DNA of 64,000 nucleotides from Pseudomonadota bacterium (GTDB lineage Bacteria; Desulfobacterota; Binatia; Binatales; Binataceae). Location of the stretch: NCBI GenBank assembly GCA_021324855.1, contig JAJPIG010000018.1, positions 1 to 64,000 on the forward strand. Reading direction: 5' to 3'. Below the pieces are notes generated by a model that made no database searches, was not told the origin of the DNA, and saw only the letters and a program-made list of their open reading frames with translations. How positions within the stretch are numbered: the stretch's first letter is position 1; each line of letters starts with the position of its first letter. Position numbers and translations under genes: made by a program. Below are positions 34,928-44,374 of this stretch, piece after piece.

Positions 34928-36964
34928 TTACTTCGGAAGACTATATCCGTCGATCCATGGAAATAGGTTGCCCTTTGGTCGCTCAGCCAAAGTATCATCG
35001 TGAATGTTGAGCGCGGTCGCGATGATTTCGTTGAGTCGCGAAATCAGTCCCTGGTCGCGGGCGGTTGAACTATACTGCGCGCTTTCAATTGCGAAATCGC
35101 GCAACTCCTGTTTCAATGCGCTCAGACGCGCATCACTGATGTAATCGACGGTAAACCCGTCACTCAGAAAACTCGCCAGCACGCCGAAGCCGCGGGCGCA
35201 ACGGCGCAGGCTGCGCGCCTCTTCGGGATTAAGCGTTTCGAGGGCGTCTGCGTAAAGCAGACAGGCAAGCTCGATTCGCCCCGCAAGAACGCGCTGCGCC
35301 TCCAGCTCGGTTTGACGACGCCGTGCCGCGCCCACCGACGCAACCGAACGCCAGTTGCCGAGGCTGATGGTGTTGTTAATCGCAATAGCGCTCAATCCGG
35401 CGGAACTATCCCTGACTAAAGCCGGAACAAGTACGGCGATTGATTTCAGCGGAATATACCGGCTTAGAGTGACAATTGTATTCGCTGAAACGCTTCCGTG
35501 AGGCGTGATCCAGCCGCGAGCCTCAACACTCGTCAGCAGCGGGTCATCAGCGGGCAACGGCAATATATATATCTTGTCAAAGGCCGGAAGATTATCGGCA
35601 GCGTCATGTCGGGGCTGCACCTCGACCCAATGGCCTTTTTCGCACGTTATCGGAGCAAACACCGCCAGGGCCGGACAGAGCGCGGGCTGATAGTCAGCGA
35701 TTAGCTGCTTAGTCAGCCTCGCCTGATTGATTTTGTTGGCGAGCTCGGCGGCTGTTTGCCAATCGACGCCGCGTGGATAACGCAGCCCCATGTCCCAGCT
35801 AAGTTCCGGTGCAAGTGCCGGAACGCCGAAGGGAAATATCGTGGCAACCGCCGGAATCACGCACGCAACAAAAGCGGACGCGCCAGCGCTCACGATGCGG
35901 CGCGTCGCCTGCGCGAGCATCACTCCGGCAATTACACTTCCGGCCAGTGCTGATTGTAAGATGAGCCTCGCGGGATCGTGGAGCAACCAGACCATCGGCG
36001 CTACCAGCCAGGCCGCTAAAAACGGGTTGCGTCGAGGCTGCATTAATATTGTGACCATTCCGGCAATAGTCAGTAAGTCGAGTAATGGATCAAACAGAAG
36101 GGCCGGGTAGCTTTGGGCGCTGCTGAAATAGTTCAGATATCGAATCACATGAAACGCATAAGGAAAGGTCAGTATCCCGATCAGCACTCCGACCACCCAC
36201 AGGTCGCGCCATCGTTTCGTCAGCACCGCCGTAATCAGGATCGCTACCGGCACGACCGCGAAACCCGCCACGTGCACATAGATGGCAAGCGATCCCGCGA
36301 TCGATGCGAAAATCGGGCGGCCCCGAACGAAAAACCAGATCGACCACCCGACGAGGATGAACAGCCATCCGGAAGGGATGCCTACTGCAAACGAAGAACT
36401 TGCACATGCGGCGCCGGTCAGGAGACTTACGGCGAACAGCAATGCCCACGCTCCGTCCAGTTGGAACGCGAAGAAAGCCGCCGAACCAACAGCGGCGCTC
36501 CACTGGACGAGTGCGGCGATTGCGTTGGCGAGTACATAGTCGTCGCCATTGCCGCCAAATAGCCAGCCGAGCCAGCCGATGGCCGCCTGGAATAACGGCC
36601 CTTGGAGATTTGGACGCCCTTGTGGACCGAAATTGACGTGGTCCCACGGCACAAGCCAGTGCTCACCCCATTGCCGGGCCATCGCCACGTCATAGGCCGA
36701 GTCAATGGTGACCCGGTAATCGAAAATCGAAAGGGCAAGCAGGCAGAGGTGCAAGAGGTAAATCGCACCTGCGGCAATCAGTGCAGCTCGTGAATATTGG
36801 CGAAGATACGAGGATGAGGCGGCGACGCCGTTCGATCGTTCACCTCTTGCTGAGGCCGTTAGATGCGCCCCCGGACTGGAGCGGGTGTCGCATTGGTTGG
36901 GGTCATTAACTGCGGTGGCGCTCACAGAACATATTCGGCAACCAACGAACGCATCAAAACTCAA
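34928..36964 (-). CDS. Multi-pass membrane protein, GT-C glycosyltransferase-like
   Basis: 678 residues with about ten membrane helices in the first 430 residues and a soluble C-terminal domain. TIDSAYDVAMARQWGEHWLVPWDHVNFGPQ after the first helix recalls the acidic loop of GT-C sugar transferases (ArnT/PMT group), which use lipid-linked sugars at the outer face of the membrane. I cannot identify the substrate. The TTG at 36964 is the first start; a GTG at 36925 before SATAVNDPNQ is equally possible as neither has a clear ribosome site. It follows rpoH by 56 bases. Confidence 0.6.
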   Translation of the reverse strand: MSFDAFVGCRICSVSATAVNDPNQCDTRSSPGAHLTASARGERSNGVAASSSYLRQYSRAALIAAGAIYLLHLCLLALSIFDYRVTIDSAYDVAMARQWGEHWLVPWDHVNFGPQGRPNLQGPLFQAAIGWLGWLFGGNGDDYVLANAIAALVQWSAAVGSAAFFAFQLDGAWALLFAVSLLTGAACASSSFAVGIPSGWLFILVGWSIWFFVRGRPIFASIAGSLAIYVHVAGFAVVPVAILITAVLTKRWRDLWVVGVLIGILTFPYAFHVIRYLNYFSSAQSYPALLFDPLLDLLTIAGMVTILMQPRRNPFLAAWLVAPMVWLLHDPARLILQSALAGSVIAGVMLAQATRRIVSAGASAFVACVIPAVATIFPFGVPALAPELSWDMGLRYPRGVDWQTAAELANKINQARLTKQLIADYQPALCPALAVFAPITCEKGHWVEVQPRHDAADNLPAFDKIYILPLPADDPLLTSVEARGWITPHGSVSANTIVTLSRYIPLKSIAVLVPALVRDSSAGLSAIAINNTISLGNWRSVASVGAARRRQTELEAQRVLAGRIELACLLYADALETLNPEEARSLRRCARGFGVLASFLSDGFTVDYISDARLSALKQELRDFAIESAQYSSTARDQGLISRLNEIIATALNIHDDTLAERPKGNLFPWIDGYSLPK

Positions 36965-37020
36965 TAATTACACATTACATTTCGCACAGTGGCGCTATAC
37001 TTGCCGGCGACGGTTGGAGT

Positions 37021-38202
37021 TCAGGCTTGGCGGGCCTGATCGATGTCGGGAGCTTGTGACTTGATATAGTCACGGAGCTGACGTTTCAAGCGGGCTTCGA
37101 TCTGACGAACGCGTTCGCGGCTGATCCCAAACTTGTCGCCCATCTCCTGCAGCGTCATAGGCTCTTCGGCAAGCAGGCGCGCGCGGAAGATCTCCAATTC
37201 CTTGCCGTTTAGCGTCTTGGCGAAGGCATCGATCCGATCGCGGGCGAAATCGCGGAACTCCGCATCGGCGAGCTCGCTCTCGGGATTGCGCTCCGGGTCT
37301 GAAATCACGTCGAGCAATGGCGTCTCTTCGCCGGCGACTACGGGCTGATCGAGCGATAGCTCGCTCTGTCCCAACCGCTCGCGCATCTCAATTACTTCGC
37401 TCTCCTTGACGCCGAGGCGCTGTGCGAGCAGGCGCGGCTGCGGATCGAAACCCTCGGCCTGCAAGCGTTCCATTTCCTTGCGCAGGTTAAAGAAGAGCTT
37501 GCGCTGCGCCTGCGTCGTGCCGATCTTGACCAGCCGCCAGTTGTTGATCAGGTAGCGATAGATGTAGGCGCGCACCCACCACACCGCATACGAGGGAAAG
37601 CGGATACCGCGATTGGGGTCGAAATTTTTAACCGCCTCCATCAGACCAACATTGCCTTCCTGGATGAGGTCGAGCAGATTTTTTGAAGCGCGCGCGAACT
37701 CGTAGGCGATCTTAACTACCAGGCGAAGGTTGGCGGTGACTAATCGATAGGCGTCGCGCGGGTCGTGATACTGATGATAACGCTGGGCGATCTCGACCTC
37801 TTCCTCTCGAGTGAGCAGCGGAAAACGCCGGATTTCAGCCATGTAACGGCTCAGCGGATCGAATGGAACGAGCGCGCCACCCTCGCCGCGACTCTCGCCT
37901 TCGCCGCTTGCTTCGTCGGCGGCGACAGCCGCTTCGTCGCCGTAATCCTCGGCGCCATCGAGATCGATCGGCAGTTCCGCTGACGCGATTTCCGGGAGTT
38001 TTGTGCTCTCGCCGACAGACTCGTCCGCGGCGGGCTCGACCTCGGGGATTACAGGCGCGTCCGGGTAACGCTCGATCCGGTCAGCCTTATGCGCAGGAGA
38101 CTTCCGGACCGCCTTTTTGCGCTTACGTTCCACTGGCCGACCTATTGGCGGATGAACCGGTACTGCATGGCGCCGGATTGTCTCATCCGGCGGAACGATC
38201 AA
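37021..38202 (-). CDS. rpoH: RNA polymerase sigma factor, RpoH (sigma-32) type
   Basis: 393 residues, longer than usual because of an acidic/charged N-terminal extension of about 110 residues. Region 1.2/2 reads DPLSRYMAEIRRFPLLTREEEVEIAQRY, LIQEGNVGLMEAVKNFDP and SYAVWWVRAYIYRYLINN; the RpoH box TTQAQRKLFFNLRKEM is clear; region 4 reads MTLQEMGDKFGISRERVRQIEARLKRQL. It directs heat-shock transcription. rpoZ lies six bases upstream, an unusual partnership. The extension has no recognised domain and might affect stability or core binding. Confidence 0.88.
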   Translation of the reverse strand: MIVPPDETIRRHAVPVHPPIGRPVERKRKKAVRKSPAHKADRIERYPDAPVIPEVEPAADESVGESTKLPEIASAELPIDLDGAEDYGDEAAVAADEASGEGESRGEGGALVPFDPLSRYMAEIRRFPLLTREEEVEIAQRYHQYHDPRDAYRLVTANLRLVVKIAYEFARASKNLLDLIQEGNVGLMEAVKNFDPNRGIRFPSYAVWWVRAYIYRYLINNWRLVKIGTTQAQRKLFFNLRKEMERLQAEGFDPQPRLLAQRLGVKESEVIEMRERLGQSELSLDQPVVAGEETPLLDVISDPERNPESELADAEFRDFARDRIDAFAKTLNGKELEIFRARLLAEEPMTLQEMGDKFGISRERVRQIEARLKRQLRDYIKSQAPDIDQARQA

Positions 38203-38208
38203 GCGGCG

Positions 38209-38409
38209 CTATGCTTCGCGCGCCGGCCGATCCAGTATGACCTTCCCGGCCGCGATCTCGCGCAATGCCGTGACTACTTCCTTGTTGTCGGATTCGACCA
38301 GCGGACGCGCGCCCTTCAGCAGTTGCTTGGCGCGGCGCGCCGCAGCCAGCACCAATTCAAAGCGATTGGGAATCTGCTCCAGGCAATCTTCAACGGTAAC
38401 TCGGGCCAT
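38209..38409 (-). CDS. rpoZ: RNA polymerase omega subunit
   Basis: 66 residues: [38 protein letters not shown] and the later [15 protein letters not shown] are the omega signature. The subunit helps assemble and stabilise the beta-prime subunit. It precedes rpoH by six bases. In many proteobacteria rpoZ sits with gmk and spoT; neither is here. Confidence 0.9.
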   Translation of the reverse strand: MARVTVEDCLEQIPNRFELVLAAARRAKQLLKGARPLVESDNKEVVTALREIAAGKVILDRPAREA

Positions 38410-38460
38410 AGCCTATCAATTTTCCGGCCATCGATCGGCCAAGTCAACCGTGTGGGACGC

Positions 38461-39261
38461 TTAGAACGCATCGAGCGTGGCGGCCAGACTACTCAGAATC
38501 GAAGCCACCTGTGCCGGGCCCTCCACCCGGTATTGTGCGACACTCCCGCCCTCGCCACCAACGGTCACCGTGACGCCACGCCCTGCGAGCGCACGGAAGG
38601 CGTCTTCGTCGGTGAGGTCATCGCCGAAATAGACCGGCGCGGTGTCCGTGCCGATGCGCTCGAACAGCCGGAGAACTGCAGCGCCTTTGTCGGCCCCGTG
38701 AGGCGTCGCTTCAGCGACCATTTTGCCGTGCTTGATCTTCAATTGAGGGGCGTTGCCAGCGACAAATCGCTCAAAATCCTCCAACACGGGACGGGCGGCA
38801 ATAGGGTCAGCATTGCGATAGTGCAGCGCGACAGCGAGGCGCTTGTCCTCGACGGTCAGGCCGGTGCCGACGGGTATTCGTTCGCGGAGCCATCGGCGCA
38901 CTTCGTCAAGCTGACGCAGCGCCGGTTTCAGGTTAGGTACGATTTCGCGCCGGCTCTCCGGATCGGCCATTTCAAGTCCGTGAACGCCGACCAGGTAGAT
39001 TCCGCGTGCGATTCCGAGCAGTCGTTCAAGTTCGGACAGCTCGCGGCCGCTGATAACCGCGATTTCGATTCGATCGCGATGCGACGCCATCGCGATGATC
39101 GCCTCACGCGCCTGGTTCAGCGGCCACGCAGCGGCGGGATCGCTTACGATCGGCGCGAGCGTGCCGTCGTAATCGAGCATCAGCAGGAGCCGCCGGCGGC
39201 TCGCAAGTTCGTTCAGCAGGCCGGTGGGCAAATCGACGGGGAAATTAGCGGCCCGAGGCAC
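38461..39261 (-). CDS. otsB: Trehalose-6-phosphate phosphatase
   Basis: 266 residues with HAD motifs: LLMLDYDGTLAPI (motif I, nucleophile Asp), AVISGR (motif II), KGAAVLRL, and YFGDDLTDEDAFRAL (motif IV), together with LVGVHGLEM, specific for the OtsB family. It removes phosphate from trehalose-6-phosphate. Its start overlaps otsA by 17 bases, so synthesis of the two steps is coupled. Trehalose protects against osmotic, heat and desiccation stress. Confidence 0.92.
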   Translation of the reverse strand: MPRAANFPVDLPTGLLNELASRRRLLLMLDYDGTLAPIVSDPAAAWPLNQAREAIIAMASHRDRIEIAVISGRELSELERLLGIARGIYLVGVHGLEMADPESRREIVPNLKPALRQLDEVRRWLRERIPVGTGLTVEDKRLAVALHYRNADPIAARPVLEDFERFVAGNAPQLKIKHGKMVAEATPHGADKGAAVLRLFERIGTDTAPVYFGDDLTDEDAFRALAGRGVTVTVGGEGGSVAQYRVEGPAQVASILSSLAATLDAF

Positions 39262-40741
39262 CGGCGAAGCTCTCGCGCGGGGCGAACGCGCTCTCGCCCA
39301 GTGCGTTTAGAAATCGCGCCGACCAGTACTGCAGATCGTTGGCGTTGATCTTCGCGCGCAGCGCGCGCAGCCGCGAGGCCTTCTCCGCCGGGTCCATCTC
39401 GATCGCCTGACGGATCCGGCGCGCGAGCGCGTCGCTATCGTAGGGATTGACCAGCAACGCCTCGGTCAGTTCCTCGGCCGCACCGGCGAATTCGCTCAGG
39501 ATCAGGACCGCGTCATCCTTGAGATGAGACGCGACAAATTCCTTGGCCACGAGATTCATACCATCGCGCAACGGCGTGAGCAGCGCGATATCGGCCGCCT
39601 GGTAATACGACACGAGTTCCTCCGCGTTGAACTGGGTATAGAGATACCGAATCGGAACCCATCCCTCCGACGAGAAGCGTCCGACCACGCGGCCGACCTG
39701 CTCATCGAGCTGACGCTTGAGCAGCACGTAATCGGCGACCTTGGTGCGCGACGGCACCGCGATCAGAACCAGCGTGACGCGGCGATGATAAGCGGGATTG
39801 TTCTCGAGAAAGCGCTCGAAGCCCGCGAGCCGCTCGATGATCCCCTTCGTGTAATCGAGCCTATCGACGCCGAGCACGACGACCGGTGAACGCAATGCGC
39901 GACGGATTCGCTCCGTACGCTCCTGCACCCGTTCGCTGCCCGCCAGGCCGGCGAAATAATCGGCGGGGATCCCGAGCGGAAATGCGCCGACCCGCACCCG
40001 GCGTCCGTCGACAATTACCTCGCCGGCGTCGCGATCGACGCTGATGCCCATGATGCGCTCGCAGCAGTCGAGGAAATGATTGACGTAGGCGTGAGTGTGA
40101 AAACCAATCAGGTCGGCGCCCAGCATCCCGGTCAGCAACTCGCCGCGCCATGGCAGGATGCGAAAGAGCTGTTCGGGCGGAAACGGCACATGCCAGAAAA
40201 TCCCGATCGGCAGGCCCGGGCGCCGCTCCCGGAGCATCTTCGGCACCAGCGCGAGATGGAAATCCTGCACCCAGACCTGATCGTCCGGTAGCGCTTCGGC
40301 CGCGGCCAGGTCGGCGAAGGTACGATTGACATTTTGATACTGATTCCAGAACGCGGCGCTGAAGTGGCAATTCGAAATCATGTAGTGCATCAGCGGCCAG
40401 AGTCCGCGATTGCACATCCCGTAATAGTAGTTCGAGATATCGCGCTCGCTGAGCGAGGCAAAGACCAGGGCGAAGCGCGGCGCATCGCCCGGCAGCAGTA
40501 GCCGCGTCGGGGTTTTCGGTCCGCCCGACCAAGCCACCCAGACGCCGCCATTATGCTCGAGCAATCGCAGGAAAGTGGAGCCGACGCCGCCGACCGTGGG
40601 CTCGATACGTTCGCGGCCATGCTCGTGAACCAACCGGATCGGAGCACGATTGGATAACACGATCAGCCGCCGGCCATGACCGTTGGCGTGGGTTTCCCTG
40701 CTTACCGCTGCGCCCCCTGCGTTGGTCCCGTTCATCACCAT
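39245..40741 (-). CDS. otsA: Trehalose-6-phosphate synthase
   Basis: 498-residue GT20 glycosyltransferase joining UDP-glucose and glucose-6-phosphate. Characteristic blocks: LIVLSNRAPI, VQDFHLALVPKMLRE, IGIFWHVPFPPEQLFRILPWR, LGVDRLDYTKGI, and the acceptor region TPLRDGMNLVAKEFVASH. The N-terminal glycine loop reads GGVGST rather than GGLA, as in Actinobacteria-like members. The ATG at 40735 is an alternative start. First gene of an apparent otsA-otsB-rpoZ-rpoH stretch, with a 218-base gap upstream to the peroxiredoxin gene. Confidence 0.92.
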   Translation of the reverse strand: MVMNGTNAGGAAVSRETHANGHGRRLIVLSNRAPIRLVHEHGRERIEPTVGGVGSTFLRLLEHNGGVWVAWSGGPKTPTRLLLPGDAPRFALVFASLSERDISNYYYGMCNRGLWPLMHYMISNCHFSAAFWNQYQNVNRTFADLAAAEALPDDQVWVQDFHLALVPKMLRERRPGLPIGIFWHVPFPPEQLFRILPWRGELLTGMLGADLIGFHTHAYVNHFLDCCERIMGISVDRDAGEVIVDGRRVRVGAFPLGIPADYFAGLAGSERVQERTERIRRALRSPVVVLGVDRLDYTKGIIERLAGFERFLENNPAYHRRVTLVLIAVPSRTKVADYVLLKRQLDEQVGRVVGRFSSEGWVPIRYLYTQFNAEELVSYYQAADIALLTPLRDGMNLVAKEFVASHLKDDAVLILSEFAGAAEELTEALLVNPYDSDALARRIRQAIEMDPAEKASRLRALRAKINANDLQYWSARFLNALGESAFAPRESFAGASGR

Positions 40742-40901
40742 CTCGTTTGCACTTTGGGCCTCCAGCAGGATGCGGATGTCCCAAACGAGGCGCGTCTGAT
40801 GTTAAGGGCAGATCTCGATCAATGTACCGCTGCTCGTGAAAGGGGGCAAGGCACGAGACGCGTCTCCGAATTCCGAATGAATCGCTACGCGCAAACGACG
40901 A

Positions 40902-40930
40902 CGGGGCGAAGCGTGATGCGCTCTGCCCCG
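40902..40930 (-). terminator. Hairpin after the peroxiredoxin gene
   Basis: CGGGGC (40902-40907) pairs with GCCCCG (40925-40930), with an inner AGCG/CGCT stem. It lies 30 bases beyond the peroxiredoxin stop on the reverse strand. There is no strong T-run after it, so it may be a weak terminator or an mRNA-stabilising stem. Confidence 0.4.
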
Positions 40931-40959
40931 CCGTCCGTACCAGATATGGCGCCGAGGGC

Positions 40960-41598
40960 CTACTTGTTCGGCTGCGGCGTCATCCGCAAATATGGCCGCA
41001 GTTCCTTGTAGCCTTTCGGGAACTTCTGCTTCAGCTCCGCCGGATCTTTGAGAGCCGGCACGATGATGACGTCATCGCCGTCCTTCCAGTCAACCGGCGT
41101 TGCGACCTGGTATTTGTCGGTAAGCTGCAGCGAATCGATCGCGCGCAGGATCTCTTGAAAGTTGCGCCCCGTGCTTGCCGGATACGTGATGATCGCGCGG
41201 ATCTTCTTGTTCGGATCGATGATGAACACCGAACGCACCGTCAGCGTGTCGTTCGCTTCCGGATGGATCATGTCATAGAGCTTCGAGACCTTGCGATCCG
41301 CGTCGCCAAGGATAGGGAAGTTCATCCGCGTGTTCTGCGTCTCTTCGATGTCCTTGATCCAGCCCCGATGGGAATTCACATCGTCGACGCTGACGCCGAT
41401 CACTTTGCAATTACGCTTGTCGAACTCAGCCTTGAGCTTCGAAACCATCCCCAACTCAGTGGTGCAAACCGGGGTGAAATCTTTCGGATGCGAGAACAGG
41501 ACCGCCCAATGGTTGCCGATCCAGTCGTGAAAGTGGATCGTCCCCTCGGTCGACTCCTGGGTGAAATCGGGGGCTACCGAACCGATATGGAGTGCCAT
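40960..41598 (-). CDS. 1-Cys peroxiredoxin (Prx6 type)
   Basis: 212 residues. The peroxidatic cysteine is in SHPKDFTPVCTTELG near residue 45, and the extended C-terminal domain (LTDKYQVATPVDWKDGDDVIIVPAL) is that of Prx6/1-Cys enzymes. It reduces hydrogen peroxide, organic peroxides and peroxynitrite. An extended inverted repeat upstream may be a regulator site. Product assignment is firm. Confidence 0.93.
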   Translation of the reverse strand: MALHIGSVAPDFTQESTEGTIHFHDWIGNHWAVLFSHPKDFTPVCTTELGMVSKLKAEFDKRNCKVIGVSVDDVNSHRGWIKDIEETQNTRMNFPILGDADRKVSKLYDMIHPEANDTLTVRSVFIIDPNKKIRAIITYPASTGRNFQEILRAIDSLQLTDKYQVATPVDWKDGDDVIIVPALKDPAELKQKFPKGYKELRPYLRMTPQPNK

Positions 41599-41670
41599 AA
41601 CTTCCTCTCCTTCGAATGCTGCTGCGACCTTCCTTTGGCTTTCCTACCAAGATGCCTGGCTCACGGCAAG

Positions 41671-41742
41671 GCAAAAAATAACCAAATTTTCTGGATCTCT
41701 AAATAAAACATAACTAAGAATACTGAGTTAGTTATTTTTTGC
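41671..41742. repeat. Nested inverted repeats upstream of the peroxiredoxin gene
   Basis: GCAAAAAATAAC (41671-41682) is repeated inverted as GTTATTTTTTGC (41731-41742). Inside, ATAACTAA (41710-41717) is inverted as TTAGTTAT (41728-41735). The AT-rich block stands out from the GC-rich surroundings and lies 75-145 bases before the peroxiredoxin start. It could be a long RNA hairpin ending the 34-residue gene's transcript, or an operator for a redox regulator. Confidence 0.5.
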
Positions 41743-41775
41743 AAGCCTTGTCACTGGCGAGGTAGTGATCGCTCT

Positions 41776-41880
41776 TCAGCGCCGCTTGCTGCCGCCACGC
41801 GCCTCCCGAATCCTCTGTTTGAGCCGTTTCTCGCGCCGTTTGCGCCGCCGCTTGATCTCCTTACGCCTCTCGCTCGCCAT
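41776..41880 (-). CDS. 34-residue highly basic small protein
   Basis: ATG at 41880 preceded by AGGAGGAGAAGA; the frame reads MASERRKEIKRRRKRREKR with LKQRIREARGGSKRR and stops at 41776. About half the residues are Arg or Lys in a pattern that should form one helix. Short proteins of this kind occur in Deltaproteobacteria-like genomes; no function is known. Nucleic-acid or ribosome binding is a guess from the charge. The strong ribosome site supports translation. Confidence 0.6.
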   Translation of the reverse strand: MASERRKEIKRRRKRREKRLKQRIREARGGSKRR

Positions 41881-42031
41881 ACGAAACTCTTCTCCTCCTC
41901 CTAACCGACCGTGCTCTTCCCCGCTGCGGAATCAGTGCATTATCGCCGAATCGTGAGCCCTCTCAAAGGCCTGCCGCTTGCGAACCACAGGGCATAACGC
42001 CAAGCTAGGCAAAGCCTCCGGGCAAATACTG

Positions 42032-42445
42032 ATGTCGGACCGCGAAGCACTGCTCGAAGCGAATCGCGCCTTCTACAGCGCCTTCGAAAGCCTCGATACC
42101 GAGAAGATGGAATCGGTCTGGCTCAAGGACCCGCACATCCTCTGCATTCATCCGGGATGGCCCGAGCTTGCGGGATGGGGTCCCATCATGAGTAGCTGGG
42201 AGCGCATTTTCGAGAACGTCTTCGAAATGCAATTCGATCTTCGCATTATCGAAGCTCGCGTCTCGGCCGATCTCGGTTACGTCGTGCTCGAGGAGAATCT
42301 CACGCAGCGCGGCGCTGAAGGCGCGATCAAAGCCAAGGTCCTGACTACCAACGTTTTCGCGCGGGCCGGCACACAATGGTGGATGGTGCTGCATCACGGA
42401 TCGCCGGTAATGGCGCCGCCGGTCGACGAACCGCCCGTCCAGTGA
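42032..42445 (+). CDS. SnoaL/NTF2-like protein
   Basis: 137 residues from the ATG at 42032 (MSDREALLEANRAFYSAFESLDTEKMESVW). The cone-shaped NTF2 fold is seen in LLEANRAFYSAFESLD, HPGWPELAGWGPIMSSW and the final WWMVLHHGSP. Relatives (DUF4440/SnoaL_3) are small enzymes or ligand-binding proteins; no catalytic role can be assigned. The reading from 41978 adds 18 unsupported residues. Convergent with sat. Confidence 0.7.
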   Translation: MSDREALLEANRAFYSAFESLDTEKMESVWLKDPHILCIHPGWPELAGWGPIMSSWERIFENVFEMQFDLRIIEARVSADLGYVVLEENLTQRGAEGAIKAKVLTTNVFARAGTQWWMVLHHGSPVMAPPVDEPPVQ

Positions 42446-42539
42446 CTGATTCATAGCGGAATAAACCTGCGGCGCGATTGGAACGCCGCGCGTCATCGCT
42501 CGCCCAACGCCCGACTGCGCGGTGTTTTTGCCCCGGCAC

Positions 42540-43718
42540 TCAGCGCTCGCGCATCGCGCGCACCAGAATTTCCGCCAACTCCGGACGCGTATACTCAGGC
42601 GGCGGTGCTTCGCCGCGCCGCAGCATCTCGCGCACCTTGGTGCCCGACAGCAGCAGGCGATCGGAATCTTCGTGCGGACAGGTTTTATACGACGCCATCC
42701 CGCCGCACCGCCGGCAATAGAACGTGTTCTCGAAACAGAGCGGCGTGATCCCGATCTCTTCCGGCGCGAAGTTGTCGAAAATTCGTTGCGCGTCATACGT
42801 GCCGTAGTAGGAACCGACTCCCGCATGATCGCGCCCGACGATAAAATGCGTGCAACCGTAATTTCGGCGCACGATCGCGTGCAGGATCGCCTCGCGCGGG
42901 CCGGCATAGCGCATGTGTGCCGGCATCACGGCCAGCATCGCGCGATTTTTCGGATAATAAAGATCGAGCAGCACGCGATAGGTTTCCATCCGCACCGACG
43001 CCGGCACGTCGTCGCCCTTGGTCTCACCGACCAGCGGATGGAGCATCAGGCCGTCACAAACCTCGAGCGCAATCTTCTGAATATACTCGTGCGCCCGATG
43101 GGTCGGGTTGCGGGTCTGGAAGGCGACGATTTTGCGCCATCCCAGTTCGCGAAATGCGGCGCGCGTCGCGCGCGGCTCGCGCGGATACTCCAGAAAAGTG
43201 CGGCCGGGAATTTCGCCGAACAGTATCGGCTGCCCCGCGACGCAGGTCGCGGGCGCTTCGAGCACGTTCTTCGCCCCCGGATGCGCCTCGTCGGCGGTGC
43301 CGAAGACCGCCTCGGCTTCGCGCCGGCGATCGACGCGGTAAATTTCGCGCAGCTTGAGAATCGCGATCCGTTCGCCGTCGGGCGCGGCAAGCGCCGCTTC
43401 GCCGCCCGGCTTAAGATCGCCCGCCTCGGAGTCCGCAACTCCGAGCGTGATAGGCACCGACCACGGCACACCCGATTGAAGCCGCATCTGATCGCGGCTG
43501 CGGACGTAATCGGCCTCGCCCATAAAGCCGTCGAGCGGCGAGAAAGCGCCCGTGGAGAGCATCTCGAGGTCCGCAAGATCGCGCGCATTCAGGGTGATCA
43601 GCGGTAGTTTCGCCGCCGCGGCTTTGAGCCTGGCGCGCTCCGCCGCCGGCGCCGTCAGATCGACCAGCGCGCCTCCGCCGTGCGGCGCGATCGGATCTTT
43701 CGCCGCCGCGCTGCTCAT
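42540..43718 (-). CDS. sat: Sulfate adenylyltransferase (ATP sulfurylase)
   Basis: 392 residues, homo-oligomeric Sat type rather than CysDN. Active-site motifs [11 protein letters not shown] (QxRNPxHxxH) and GRDHAGVG are present; the zinc site is [17 protein letters not shown]. It makes adenosine 5'-phosphosulfate from sulfate and ATP. Start overlaps the end of cysC by four bases. Last gene of the sulfate-assimilation operon. Confidence 0.94.
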   Translation of the reverse strand: MSSAAAKDPIAPHGGGALVDLTAPAAERARLKAAAAKLPLITLNARDLADLEMLSTGAFSPLDGFMGEADYVRSRDQMRLQSGVPWSVPITLGVADSEAGDLKPGGEAALAAPDGERIAILKLREIYRVDRRREAEAVFGTADEAHPGAKNVLEAPATCVAGQPILFGEIPGRTFLEYPREPRATRAAFRELGWRKIVAFQTRNPTHRAHEYIQKIALEVCDGLMLHPLVGETKGDDVPASVRMETYRVLLDLYYPKNRAMLAVMPAHMRYAGPREAILHAIVRRNYGCTHFIVGRDHAGVGSYYGTYDAQRIFDNFAPEEIGITPLCFENTFYCRRCGGMASYKTCPHEDSDRLLLSGTKVREMLRRGEAPPPEYTRPELAEILVRAMRER

Positions 43719-44305
43719 CGTGCTGCCCTTCCATCACTGGTTTTTTTTTCGCGGGGCGCACCAATGATGTAGCGCCGCTCTTCGAGCGCCGAGATCAGTC
43801 GCGCGAGGCTCTCCTCAACCGACTCCCGGTCGCTCTCCACGATCAGCTCGGGATTGAGCGGCTCTTCGTACGGATCGGAAACGCCGGTGAAATTCTTGAT
43901 CTCGCCGCGCAGCGCCTTTTCGTAAAGCCCCTTTACGTCGCGCCGCACAAGTTCGTCCAAGGAGCATTTGACGAAAACCTCAAAAAAGCGATCGTGCATG
44001 CGCCGAACCTCGTCGCGAATATCTCTATAAGGCGAAATCGCCGCCGAAATCGCGACCACGCCATTGCGCGCGAGCAGACGGCATACGTACCCAATCCGCC
44101 GGATATTGGTATCGCGGTCCTCCTTGGAAAAGCCGAGACCTTTCGACAGATTAGTGCGAACTTCGTCCCCGTCGAGAATCTCCACCCGATGACCGCGATC
44201 GCGGAGCTCGAGCGCCGCCAGGTTGGCAAGCGTCGATTTGCCCGCGCCCGAAAGGCCCGTGAACCATAGCGTAAATCCTTCCTGCGACACCTCAGACACC
44301 CTCAT
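43715..44305 (-). CDS. cysC: Adenylylsulfate kinase
   Basis: 196 residues with Walker [10 protein letters not shown] (about residues 17-25), [45 protein letters not shown] and [25 protein letters not shown], all APS-kinase blocks. It phosphorylates APS to PAPS. Because the operon encodes an APS-type reductase, PAPS may serve sulfotransfer rather than reduction. It is 69 bases after cysG. Confidence 0.93.
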   Translation of the reverse strand: MRVSEVSQEGFTLWFTGLSGAGKSTLANLAALELRDRGHRVEILDGDEVRTNLSKGLGFSKEDRDTNIRRIGYVCRLLARNGVVAISAAISPYRDIRDEVRRMHDRFFEVFVKCSLDELVRRDVKGLYEKALRGEIKNFTGVSDPYEEPLNPELIVESDRESVEESLARLISALEERRYIIGAPREKKTSDGRAAR

Positions 44306-44374
44306 TTTCCTGCGGCTTGATGCCGGCGTGATGACAGAACTCAGAACCGCGCAACTCGGGAGCGGACAATTGCG

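Noticed and set aside
42469-42489. Terminator between SnoaL and sat
   Set aside because: GCGGCG/CGCCGC stem is only six pairs with a nine-base loop and no T-run; common by chance in this GC-rich DNA.
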